Assembly (NCBI GenBank): GCA_964345925.1
Contig: CAYFSP010000028.1
Span: 1 to 22,731 of the forward strand
Source of the DNA: Miniphocaeibacter sp964345925
GTDB taxonomy: Bacteria; Bacillota; Clostridia; Tissierellales; Peptoniphilaceae
Length of the DNA: 22,731 bases
Direction: 5' to 3'
Every line of letters starts with the position of its first letter. The stretch's first letter is position 1. Below, piece by piece: positions 7,475 to 16,002 of this stretch. A program made the position numbers and the translations under genes. Below the pieces are notes generated by a model. That model made no database searches and was not told the origin of the DNA. It saw only the letters and a list, made by a program, of their open reading frames with translations.

Positions 7475-8239
7475 TTATATTAAATATTTTTCCAACAGAT
7501 ATTTTCTTTCCTCTTTGTTCATTTTTAGAGCTTCAGTTATATAATTATCTAAAGATCCAAAATTTTCCTCTGCTGTTTTATAAGAGGCGTCTAAATAATT
7601 TTTTTCAACATTTAATGCTACTTCCATGGCTTTAACCTGTTCGTCAGTCATTCCATAATTTTTCATTTGACTTATCATTTTATTATTCTCATCAGCTCTC
7701 ATTTTATTTGTAAGCATATAATCATGATAAATATCCTCTTTGGATACTCCTAGTAGAGTTAAAATAATTGCTGCACCAAATCCTGTTCTATCCTTTCCTG
7801 CAAAACAGTGAAAGATTAAAGATCCTTCTTCCTGTTTAAGCAATAAATTCATAAACTCTCTATATCCTTCAATTGCACCTTTATCTATAATAAAATCCTT
7901 GTATGTTTCCTCCATAAATTTTGAAATATATTCTTCATTCATATTATCTTTAAAATTTTCCAATGAAGTGTTTTTTCCCATATCATCTTTCATAATATCT
8001 ATATGAAAATAATCTACATTTTTAATAATACTGTCTGGAGCATTTTCCTTTTCACTTTCACTTCTTAAGTCCACAATTGTTTTTAATCTATAATCATCTA
8101 CTAAAACTATTTTATCCTCTTGAGAAATATTTGTTATTTCTCCTGATCTAAGCAGTGAAAGCTTCTTAACTCTTTTACCATCTTTTCCTAAATATCCACC
8201 TAAATCCCTTAAATTTACTGGTCTTTTTACTAAGTTCAT
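7475..8239 (-). CDS. Tyrosine/dual-specificity protein phosphatase (Y_phosphatase3, IphP-like)
   Basis: A 254-residue cytoplasmic phosphatase. The N-terminus NLVKRPVNLRDLGGY and the P-loop HCFAGKDRTGFG (144-155, nucleophile Cys145, Arg151) are diagnostic of the IphP/Y_phosphatase3 family; a second conserved stretch is KTIVDLRSESE. Members hydrolyse phosphotyrosine, phosphoinositides or other phosphomonoesters, and the substrate here is unknown. ATG 8239 is preceded by AGGGAGGAATT. It follows the PtsG terminator and precedes the response regulator by only 21 bases, so the two may share a transcript. No functional link is obvious. The frame is intact. Confidence 0.88.
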   Translation of the reverse strand: MNLVKRPVNLRDLGGYLGKDGKRVKKLSLLRSGEITNISQEDKIVLVDDYRLKTIVDLRSESEKENAPDSIIKNVDYFHIDIMKDDMGKNTSLENFKDNMNEEYISKFMEETYKDFIIDKGAIEGYREFMNLLLKQEEGSLIFHCFAGKDRTGFGAAIILTLLGVSKEDIYHDYMLTNKMRADENNKMISQMKNYGMTDEQVKAMEVALNVEKNYLDASYKTAEENFGSLDNYITEALKMNKEERKYLLEKYLI

Positions 8240-8271
8240 AATTCCTCCCTAAAAGTTCTTATATAAATATT

Positions 8272-8301
8272 ACCATATTTACATAAAGAAAAACCTGTCA
8301 A
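8272..8301 (-). promoter_or_regulatory. Possible promoter of the phosphatase gene, overlapping the upstream terminator
   Basis: Minus-strand TTGACA (8301-8296) lies in the loop and right arm of the PtsG terminator hairpin, and TATGGT (8277-8272) follows after 18 bases, about 30 bases before the phosphatase start. Confidence 0.35.
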
Positions 8302-8314
8302 AAGACAGGTTTTT
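8285..8314 (-). terminator. Rho-independent terminator of ptsG
   Basis: An 11-bp perfect stem (8289-8299 with 8304-8314, core ACCTGTC/GACAGGT) has a four-base loop, followed on the minus strand by a T-rich run. It lies only seven bases past the TAA at 8321, where the ptsG frame would end without its frameshift. Confidence 0.75.
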
Positions 8315-8406
8315 AGTAATTTATTCTATTATTATCATATCTTCATCTCTTTCAATATGACCTTCTTTTAATACATGAATTCTTTCTCCATCTACATTTG
8401 TAAATA

Positions 8407-10464
8407 TTATAGGTACTGCTGATGAGGATGCATTTTTTCAATATAGTCTAAGTCAAATTTTATTAATTCCTGTCCAGCTTTTATAGTATCTCCTTCTTTT
8501 ACAAAGGTTTCAAACCCTTTACCTTCTAAATTCACCGTGTCAACGCCAACGTGTATTAACAGTTCTGTTCCCCCTTCGGTTGTTATTCCTATTGCATGTT
8601 TTGTTGGGAATACCAAGCTAACAACTCCTTTACATGGTGAAACCACAATTCCTTCTTCTGGGAAAATAACAACTCCATCTCCCATCATCTTCTCTGAAAA
8701 TGTAGGGTCTGGTGTTTCCGTTATATTTTTTAAGTCCCCCTTTAATGGTGATACAAATAATTCTTTAACTGTATTTTCTTCGCTCCTATTGTCTTTCGCA
8801 ACTTTTTCTGTAATTTCTTTCATATCTGTAGAAGAAGGTGCCCCTGATTCTAAATATTCTTCTAAATCACTTTTTATTATAGAAACCCTTGGTCCATATA
8901 CTACTTGAATTCCTTCTCCTTTTATTATTACACCTGCTGCTCCTGTAGCTTTTAATCCATCTTGAGATACTTTACTTGCATCTTTAACAGTTATTCTAAG
9001 TCTTGTTGCACATGCATCTACGTCGCTAATATTGTCTGCTCCACCAAGACCTATTGTTATTTGCTCACTTAATCCACCTGATGATAATTTCTTTTCTTCT
9101 CCTTTTTCTCCTTGATTGGTCTTATCTTTATAATCTTGTTTAGAGTACATTTTAGTCTCTTCACCATCATCTTCTCTACCTGGAGTTTTTAAATTAAGTT
9201 TCTTTATTAAGAATTTAAATATTACATAGTAGAGTATAAAGTAAACTATTCCTACAGGTATTACAAGCATCCAACTGGTTTTAGCATTTCCTTGTAATAT
9301 CCCAAATAGGAAGAAATCAAGTAACCCACCAGAGAAGGTAAGACCAACTGCTATATTTAACATATGAGCTATCATATAAGCTGAACCTGCTAATATTACT
9401 TGAACTCCAAATAGAATTGGCGCTACAAATAGGAATGAAAACTCTATTGGCTCTGTTATTCCCGTTAACATACTCGTTAATGCTGCTGAAAGAAGCAATC
9501 CTTTTGCCACTTTTTTCTTTTCCGGTTTTGCACATTGATACATTGCTAATGCTGCTCCTGGTAATCCAAATATCATAAATATAAATTCACCTGAAAAATA
9601 TCTTGTTGCATCTGCATTAAAATGCACTGTACTTGGATCTGCTAATTGAGCAAAGAAAATTCTTTGCCCTCCTTCTACTAATTGTCCTGCTACTTCCATT
9701 GTTCCACCAACAGCCGTTTGCCAAAATGGCAAGTAGAATACATGGTGTAGACCAAATGGTATTAATGCTCTCTTTATTATTCCAAATATCAATGTTCCAA
9801 AATAACCTGTTCCTGTTACTAGTCCACCTAATGCATAGATTCCATTTTGTACAATTGGCCATACAAAGTATAATGCCATACCTACTGCAACAAATACTAT
9901 TGTAGAAATTATTGGAACAAATCGACTTCCTCCAAAGAAGGATAATGCATTAGGAAGTTGAATTTTATAAAATCTGTTATGAAGTGCTGAAACTCCAAGA
10001 CCTACTATTATACCTCCAAATACTCCCATTTGTAATGATTGTATTCCAACTACAGAAGTAATGGTTCCCTCTAATACCTTTTCTGCAATTGTTCCATCTT
10101 CTAATATTTTTCCTGAATTGAGTAACATGGCATTTATCGATGTATGCATTACGAAAAATGCAATTACAGCTGATAAAGCTGCTACCTCTTTTTCCTTCTT
10201 AGCCATACCTATGGCCACACCTACTGCAAATATTAACGGTAAATTATCAAATATTGCACTTCCAGCCTTACTCATTACAACTAATATTGAATAAAGCACC
10301 GTTCCTTGTCCTAGTACAGATTCTAAACCATATGACTCTATCATTGTTTGATTTGTAAATGAACCGCCTAAACCTAGTAATAACCCTGCCACAGGTAAAA
10401 CTGCTATTGGTAACATGAAGCTTCTTCCTACACGTTGTAAAATTCCAAAAATTTTATCTTTCAT
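8407..10464 (-). CDS. ptsG: Glucose-type PTS permease EIICBA, last 30 or so residues frameshifted
   Basis: A membrane sugar phosphotransferase with domain order C-B-A. EIIC occupies residues 1-425 (RVGRSFMLPIAVLPVAG at the N-terminus, GLHHVFYLPFW, and the signature LTGITEPIEFSF). EIIB has the phospho-Cys in DACATRLRITV (Cys485). EIIA has the paired histidines PTKHAIG (His623) and LLIHVG (His638). It imports and phosphorylates glucose or a close relative using PEP via HPr. The annotated frame stops at 8407 after KMHPHQQYL, but the other frame continues SSAVPIIFTNVDGERIHVLK... to a TAA at 8321, just before the terminator, and this matches the normal end of IIA-Glc. One base is missing near 8425-8427. 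Both active-site histidines are retained, but the last strands of the IIA fold would be lost. Confidence 0.88.
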   Translation of the reverse strand: MKDKIFGILQRVGRSFMLPIAVLPVAGLLLGLGGSFTNQTMIESYGLESVLGQGTVLYSILVVMSKAGSAIFDNLPLIFAVGVAIGMAKKEKEVAALSAVIAFFVMHTSINAMLLNSGKILEDGTIAEKVLEGTITSVVGIQSLQMGVFGGIIVGLGVSALHNRFYKIQLPNALSFFGGSRFVPIISTIVFVAVGMALYFVWPIVQNGIYALGGLVTGTGYFGTLIFGIIKRALIPFGLHHVFYLPFWQTAVGGTMEVAGQLVEGGQRIFFAQLADPSTVHFNADATRYFSGEFIFMIFGLPGAALAMYQCAKPEKKKVAKGLLLSAALTSMLTGITEPIEFSFLFVAPILFGVQVILAGSAYMIAHMLNIAVGLTFSGGLLDFFLFGILQGNAKTSWMLVIPVGIVYFILYYVIFKFLIKKLNLKTPGREDDGEETKMYSKQDYKDKTNQGEKGEEKKLSSGGLSEQITIGLGGADNISDVDACATRLRITVKDASKVSQDGLKATGAAGVIIKGEGIQVVYGPRVSIIKSDLEEYLESGAPSSTDMKEITEKVAKDNRSEENTVKELFVSPLKGDLKNITETPDPTFSEKMMGDGVVIFPEEGIVVSPCKGVVSLVFPTKHAIGITTEGGTELLIHVGVDTVNLEGKGFETFVKEGDTIKAGQELIKFDLDYIEKMHPHQQYL

Positions 10465-10578
10465 AACTCTTTCTTTACTTAATATAAAAATATATAATTA
10501 AATGTATAAATAACTTTGTATTATATATTTCCTAAATATAGCAATTATAACTTATGTTTTTTATAACTATTTTTTCAC

Positions 10579-10615
10579 AAAAAAAAAGAAAAATATCTTT
10601 TAAATACTTTTCTTT
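10579..10615 (-). terminator. Terminator after the propeller protein gene
   Basis: A 12-bp stem with one imperfect pair (10604-10615 with 10585-10596) and a seven-base loop is followed on the minus strand by a run of nine T. The TAA that ends the extended propeller frame (10602-10600) lies in its loop. Confidence 0.65.
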
Positions 10616-10680
10616 CTGTTTTTATGTTTTTTAATTATTAGTAATAATATTACAATGAATAATAATATTATTACAGCTAT

Positions 10681-11802
10681 TCATTTGTTTAAATTACTTC
10701 CACCTGTTCCCTCTACAGGCTCTAAATTTAAAAAGTCCTTTCCCCTTAAAAGTCCAATATAATTTTCATGTATGCTGTTTATTCCTGAATAATATAGCCA
10801 AATCTCTTCATCTTTTATAATAAATGTAGATTTATATATATTGGAACTATCAAAACCTTTCTCTGTAGGTTTTACTACTCTCTTTGCATTTTTAAAATTT
10901 GTTCCATCTCCTGATTCAAAGGCAAACAATGTTCCTCCTTTACCTTCCATAACAGGATATGCCATATTCAGTGCATAGTATTTACCATCTATATAATCGA
11001 ATTCTATATGCCATCCTACAAAATTATTCCATTTTGAACCGTAATCAAAATTTATTGGAACTGGCTCTGACCAATTTTTACAATCCATGGATTTTTTTAG
11101 AAAATACGCTTCCTTATCAAGTCCCATATTTTCTCTATAATATAGTTGATACTCTCCATCTTTATAAACTACAGATGGCGCTCCATATCCATATCCACCT
11201 GTACCATAGTCAAGTATTATCTCCTCATCTGACCAGTTTACACAGTCCTTTGATTTCCTTCTTAAAATTCTTGACTGTCTACCTATTTTATCACTTTGTC
11301 TATACCAGACTTCAAGTTCCTCACCATTATCTATTAAATCCGTATCAGAATAATGTGTATCCTTAGGAATGTTAGTATCGACTATAGGATTTGTAAGTCC
11401 TTCTGGAACAAACCAATTCTCACCATCTTCTGATACAACTATACTTGGATTTTCAGTTGTATCCCTCATCCAACTATAGGGTGTAAAGGCCATAATCCAT
11501 TTATATCCATACTTGCTGGACTCATCATAATAAACCCTTGGATGAAGAGCGTGGTTATCCGTATTTACATAAGTAGGTATATTTAAAGGTCTTTCTGGAT
11601 TCCCCTTTATTCTTTCATCAAAATTTTCATCACCCATAATATTATTTTTTACTTCAACGTGATCTTCTATATTTTCTTCTTCATAATTAGCTTTAGATAT
11701 ATTTTTGTTTTTTAATACTTCGCTTTCAAGAAAACCAAATTTATATACTACTCCTGAAAGTATTGAAAGTACCACTACTATTAATAATAATTTCTTTTTC
11801 AT
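10681..11802 (-). CDS. Exported five-bladed beta-propeller (GH43/sialidase-fold-like) protein
   Basis: A 373-residue protein with an N-terminal signal or anchor (KKKLLLIVVVLSILSGVVY), an acidic linker to about residue 70, then a repetitive all-beta region. Four Asp-box-like motifs, S-x-D-x-x-x-W/F, recur at about 124-130 (SEDGENW), 184-190 (SKDCVNW), 238-244 (SMDCKNW) and 297-303 (SGDGTNF), each opening a blade. This is typical of extracellular glycan-acting or glycan-binding propellers. No catalytic residues can be named, so enzymatic activity is unproven. The frame stops at TGA 10681-10683, but the next 26 codons encode a hydrophobic helix (IAVIILLFIVILLLII) and the basic tail KKHKNRKKSI before TAA at 10602-10600. 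The complete protein was therefore probably anchored at both ends or by its C-terminus. ATG 11802 follows GGTGGAGA. Confidence 0.75.
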   Translation of the reverse strand: MKKKLLLIVVVLSILSGVVYKFGFLESEVLKNKNISKANYEEENIEDHVEVKNNIMGDENFDERIKGNPERPLNIPTYVNTDNHALHPRVYYDESSKYGYKWIMAFTPYSWMRDTTENPSIVVSEDGENWFVPEGLTNPIVDTNIPKDTHYSDTDLIDNGEELEVWYRQSDKIGRQSRILRRKSKDCVNWSDEEIILDYGTGGYGYGAPSVVYKDGEYQLYYRENMGLDKEAYFLKKSMDCKNWSEPVPINFDYGSKWNNFVGWHIEFDYIDGKYYALNMAYPVMEGKGGTLFAFESGDGTNFKNAKRVVKPTEKGFDSSNIYKSTFIIKDEEIWLYYSGINSIHENYIGLLRGKDFLNLEPVEGTGGSNLNK

Positions 11803-11829
11803 TCTCCACCAATTTCCTCTTAAATAATA

Positions 11830-11857
11830 GTGTAATATTTATTTAATATTATTACAC
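11830..11857. repeat. Inverted repeat upstream of the propeller gene
   Basis: Arms GTGTAATA (11830-11837) and TATTACAC (11850-11857) are perfect complements around an AT-rich 12-base centre, 28 bases upstream of the propeller start. It could be an operator or an mRNA leader hairpin. Confidence 0.4.
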
Positions 11858-11910
11858 CCTTAATATTTTATCATATAAATAATATCATATATTTTCTCAG
11901 TCTTTTCTAA

Positions 11911-11926
11911 CAATATTGTAATATTG
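11911..11926. repeat. Short palindrome in the divergent intergenic region
   Basis: CAATATT-GT-AATATTG (7+2+7) lies 80 bases before the ABC exporter operon. It is a possible operator; in such AT-rich DNA chance is not excluded. Confidence 0.25.
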
Positions 11927-12005
11927 AAATAATAATTTCTTTTATTTATTTCCTCTTTGATATAAGATATATTTTAGATAAATTTTATTAAGAAAGGAAT
12001 AATAA

Positions 12006-13736
12006 ATGTTTTCACTATTAAAATATGCAAAAAAATATAAATCACAAATTATTCTTGGTCCATTTTTTTAATTTTTAGAGGCTGTCTTTGAACTCCTTCT
12101 TCCAATATATATGGCTAAGTTAATTGATGAAGGTATTAAGTCCAACAATGATGAAGTAATTTTTTCAACTGCTATTACAATGGTAATTATGACCTTACTA
12201 GGACTTATATGCGTACTAATATGTCAATATATGTCCTCTATAGCTTCTCAAGGTTTTGGAACGGAATTACGAAATGAAGCTATGAGAAAAATAAGCAAAT
12301 TTTCTCATAGTGAAATAGATAAATTTGGAACTTCCACATTGATAACTAGGATAACCAACGATATAAATCAGTTACAGCTAGCTTTGGCAATGCTTATTCG
12401 ACTCGTTATTAGAGCTCCATTTTTAAGCATCGGTTCCATAATAATGGCATTTACAATACACCGAAAAATAGCCATAATTTTTCTAATAACTTTGCCAGTA
12501 TTTAGTTTCATACTATTTCTTATTATGAAGAAATCAGTACCCTTATATAAGAGAGTACAAGAAAAAATCGATAGATTAAATGGAGTAATTGGAGAGAATT
12601 TATCAGGAGTTCGTATTATAAGAGCTTTTGCAAAAAAGGATTTAGAGAATAAAAAAATGTCCAAGGTTACAGACGAACTTGCAAATTCCTATAACAGAGT
12701 AGCAAATATCTCAGCTTTATTAAACCCATTAACTATTTTAATTATGAATTTCGCCATTATTGCAATACTTTATATTGGAGGATTTGAAGTCAATATTGGA
12801 GGAATGAAACAAGGTGAAGTTTTAGCATTAATAAATTATATGACTCAAATGTTACTTGCCCTAATAGTCGTTTCTCAGCTAGTTGTAATATTTACAAGAG
12901 CTTTTGCTTCATCGTCAAGAGTTAATGAAATCTTAAATACGGAAATTGATATTGTGGATAATGGCCATGTAAAATGGAAAAACGAAGAAAATATTTTAAA
13001 TTTTCAAAATGTTGATTTTCGCTATACGATTAAAAGTGGTCTAGCTTTAGAAAATATAAATTTTCAAGTTAATAGAGGAATGACTTTAGGGATAATTGGT
13101 CCTACTGGAAGTGGAAAAAGTACATTAACTCAACTTATTCCAAGATTTTACGATATATCCTCTGGAAAAATTCTCATAAATGAAATTCCCATTAAAGAAT
13201 GTAGCTTAAATGAATTAAGAGATCATATTGCAATAATTCCACAAAAGGCCATTCTTTTTTCTGGAACAATAAGAAGTAATTTACTTTGGGGAAATGAAAA
13301 TGCCAATGATGAAGATTGTTGGAATGCTTTAAAAACTGCCCAATGTTATGATTTTGTAAAATCTTTAAAAAATAGTTTAGATTCTGTAGTACAAGCTGGT
13401 AAAAATAATTTCTCCGGTGGACAAAAACAGAGATTAACTATTGCAAGAGGTATTATCAAAAAACCTAAAATACTTATTTTAAACGATTCCCTATAGGCTT
13501 TAGACTATAAAACCGACCTCGATTTAAGAAATTCCTTAAAAGAGGATTTAAAGGATACAACTGTTATAATAATATCTCAAAGAATAAGCTCCGTTAAATC
13601 TGCAGATAGAATTCTCGTTTTAAACGATGGACTACAAGATGGATTTGATTCCCATGAAAATCTTTTGAAAAAATCTAAAATATATAATAATATTTTAAAA
13701 TCTCAAGATAACAAGGAGGAAAGTTTTAATGAATAA
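12006..13736 (+). pseudogene. Heterodimeric ABC multidrug exporter, first subunit (BmrC/LmrC-like), two in-frame stops
   Basis: From ATG 12006 (AGAAAGGA upstream) the frame reads MFSLLKYAKKYKSQIILGPFF, stop TAA 12069-12071, then FLEAVFELLLPIYMAKLIDE. Exporters of this family usually have Lys at the stop position. It then runs through six membrane helices and the nucleotide-binding domain: Walker A GPTGSGKST, signature NFSGGQKQRLTIARG. A second stop, TAG 13494-13496, falls in the D-loop (SL*ALD, normally SLSALD), after which VIIISQRISSVKSADRILVL continues to TAA 13736. Total 576 codons, the family length. Walker B reads LILND where LILDD is usual, a further sign of decay. The likely original role was drug or lipid export, with the second subunit starting eight bases before this one's end. 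With no stop suppression no full protein can be made. Confidence 0.85.
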
Positions 13737-15479
13737 AAATATAATATTAAGATTTTTTTCCTATTTGAAAAAATTTAAGATTGAGATGTTTCTAGCACTG
13801 TTTCTAGGAGTAATCTCTGGAAGTACAACTGTTTACATGACATATTTAATTGGAAAAGGTGTAGATAGTATGATCTCTATGGAAAACGTGAACTTTAAAA
13901 GCTTGTTTACAATAATTACGATTCTAGTATTTGTAATTATAATAAATGTAATCTCTCAATGGATTATTCAAATTATAGGAAATAGAGTTGCTTATCATTC
14001 AGTTTCAAAGCTGAGAAATGACAGCTTCTACAAACTCAATAAACTTCCTTTAAAGTTTTTTGATGAAAAATCCTATGGTGATATTATAAGTAGGTTTACA
14101 AATGATTTAGATTTTGTTTCAGAATCTACGGCTCAAATATTTAACAATGTTTTTCTGGTATGACCGTAGTAATAATATCTTTAGTATCCATGTTCTACCT
14201 TAATACCATATTAACAATAGTTGTATTGATTGGTACTCTTTTTATATTTATTGCAAACTGGATAATTGCTAAGAGCACACAAAACAAATTCCAAGAACAA
14301 CAAAGTATAACCGGTGATTTAACAGGATATATTTCAGAAACCATTTCTGGACAAAAAATTGTAAAAGCATTTCAATATGAAAGTAGATCCCAGAAAAATT
14401 TTGAAGATATAAATAAGAAACTTTATATTGTAGGACAAAAAGCTCAATTTGCTTCTTCACTAACAAATCCTATATCAAGATTTATAGACCATTTAATTTA
14501 TATTTCCATAGGTTTTTCCGGTGCATTATTATTTATATACGGTTATAAAAATATTACAGTCGGTCTTATTACAAGCTTTATAATATATTCAACGCAGTTT
14601 TCAAAGCCATTTATTGATCTTTCAGGACTTATGACACAAATTCAAACTGCATTGGCTGGACTAAGTAGAATATTTGAAATAGTTGACTCAAAAGAGGAGA
14701 AGTCCGACGAAAACAATATAATCTTGAAAGACGATATTAAGGGATATGTAGAATTTAAAAATATTTACTTCTCCTATAATAAGAATGTAGAATTGATTAA
14801 AAATTTTAGTTTAAATGTAAAGCCTGGAGAAACAGTGGCCATTGTAGGAAAAACAGGAGCTGGAAAATCCACAATTGTAAACCTATTAATGCGGTTTTAC
14901 GATTTGGATAGTGGAGAAATAACAGTGGATAATATTCCTATACAAAATATAACGAGGGATTCCCTAAGACAGTCCTTTGGAATGGTTCTACAGGATACTT
15001 GGCTTTTTGACGGAACAATTAAAGAAAATTTAATCTTTGGAAATTTAGATGCAACAGATGAAGAAGTAATATCAGCCTGTAAAGCATCTTCAATACATTC
15101 CTTTATAGAAAGACTTCCTGACAAATATAATACCCTTATTGGATCATCAGGAGTTAAAATATCAGAAGGTCAAAGACAGTTGCTTACAATTGCTAGAACC
15201 ATGATTTCAAAGCCACCAATGTTAATACTCGACGAAGCAACAATTTCTGTAGATACATTGACAGAAATTCAAATTCAAGACGCCTTTTTAAAGATGATGA
15301 AAGGAAGAACAAGCTTTGTAATAGCCCATAGGCTTTCCACAATAAAAGAAGCGGATAAAATTCTTGTAATGGATAATGGTAAAGTCGTTGAAATAGGAAG
15401 TCATAATGAACTTTTAAACAAAGAGAATAGTTACTATAAAAAACTTTATGAAGCACAGTTTGAAAATACTGAGGTGTAA
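13729..15479 (+). pseudogene. Heterodimeric ABC multidrug exporter, second subunit (BmrD/LmrD-like), frameshifted
   Basis: ATG 13729 follows AAGGAGGAAAG inside the end of the first subunit. The frame encodes the first membrane helices up to FNNVFLV and stops at 14161-14163. The next frame (from about 14160) continues MTVVIISLVSMFYLN and the rest of the exporter. Adding one T to the five-T run at about 14149-14153 joins them as FNNVFSGMTVVI, matching the SGxxT turn of the family. The nucleotide-binding domain is intact: Walker A GKTGAGKST, signature ISEGQRQLLTIA, Walker B LILDEATISVD with the catalytic Glu, and H-loop IAHRLST. So this was the subunit with the canonical ATPase site. Only the one-base shift damages it. 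An ATG exists at the break, but an exporter split inside its membrane domain is improbable. Confidence 0.8.
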
Positions 15480-15509
15480 AAATCCAAGTGTAATTACTTG
15501 GATTTTTTT
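15478..15509. terminator. Bidirectional terminator between the ABC exporter and the small membrane protein
   Basis: A 12-bp stem (15478-15489 with 15496-15507, core ATCCAAGT/ACTTGGAT) with a six-base loop merges into seven T (15503-15509) on the plus strand and ends in TTTTT on the minus strand. Confidence 0.75.
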
Positions 15510-15511
15510 AT

Positions 15512-15931
15512 TTATATATATTTTTTTCTAATTCTTTCATCTCTCTTTTTCTTATAAACAAGCTCTATTAAAGTTACTACTATAGATGAAATCAATATGA
15601 TTAAATAGCTTATAATTGGAATATCTATTTTAAGTACATAGGAAATAATTATATTTAAAATTACTAAAATAAATACAAGCATTAAAATAGGTTTATATAT
15701 TTCCTTAATACTTCTATACTTAAGTATTTGATAACTTAAAACAAACAGTAACATAACTCCTATAATATTTACAAAAAACATAAAGTCTTGAATTTTAGCC
15801 ACTGTATCTGCGTTTTTTTCAAAGTCAACTTCCAAACTATATGTATTTTGAATTAAATATGTACAGACTACAGCTACCATATTTAAAACTGTAACCAATA
15901 ATAAAAATATTTTTAAACCATACTTTTTTAT
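15512..15931 (-). CDS. Small four-helix membrane protein of unknown function, ATA at the expected start
   Basis: The protein has four hydrophobic segments and a basic end (YKKKRDERIRKKYI). Between helices 1 and 2 is an extracellular-looking loop QNTYSLEVDFEKNADTVAKIQ. The ORF can begin at TTG 15898, but no ribosome site precedes it and the frame upstream still reads as helix 1 (KKYGLKIFLLL). A good AAGAAGGTG lies seven bases before the triplet ATA at 15931-15929, where ATG would give MKKYGLKIFLLLVTVLNM (139 aa). ATA is a rare start, so the gene may be poorly expressed or inactivated. It stands alone between two terminators. I do not recognise the family. Confidence 0.55.
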   Translation of the reverse strand: MKKYGLKIFLLLVTVLNMVAVVCTYLIQNTYSLEVDFEKNADTVAKIQDFMFFVNIIGVMLLFVLSYQILKYRSIKEIYKPILMLVFILVILNIIISYVLKIDIPIISYLIILISSIVVTLIELVYKKKRDERIRKKYI

Positions 15932-15961
15932 ATAATCACCTTCTTATAGTTATTATACAAT

Positions 15962-15993
15962 ATAAAAAGGAAGTAGACGATTATCTACTTCCT
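15962..15993 (-). terminator. Rho-independent terminator of the hydCBA operon
   Basis: A perfect 10-bp GC-containing stem (15968-15977 with 15984-15993, AGGAAGTAGA/TCTACTTCCT) with a six-base loop is followed on the minus strand by TTTTATA. It lies ten bases after the hydA stop. Confidence 0.8.
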
Positions 15994-16002
15994 CGTTTTA
16001 TT

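Noticed and set aside
10465..10578. An RNA antiterminator (RAT/GlcT-type) leader before ptsG
   Set aside because: The stretch is AT-rich with no convincing hairpin pair overlapping a terminator; the only hairpin there belongs to the upstream propeller gene.
13729..15479. Two separate genes with an ATGA overlap instead of one frameshifted exporter
   Set aside because: The break falls inside the membrane domain, and one added T restores a family-typical FSGMTVVI sequence. No ribosome site precedes the second ATG.
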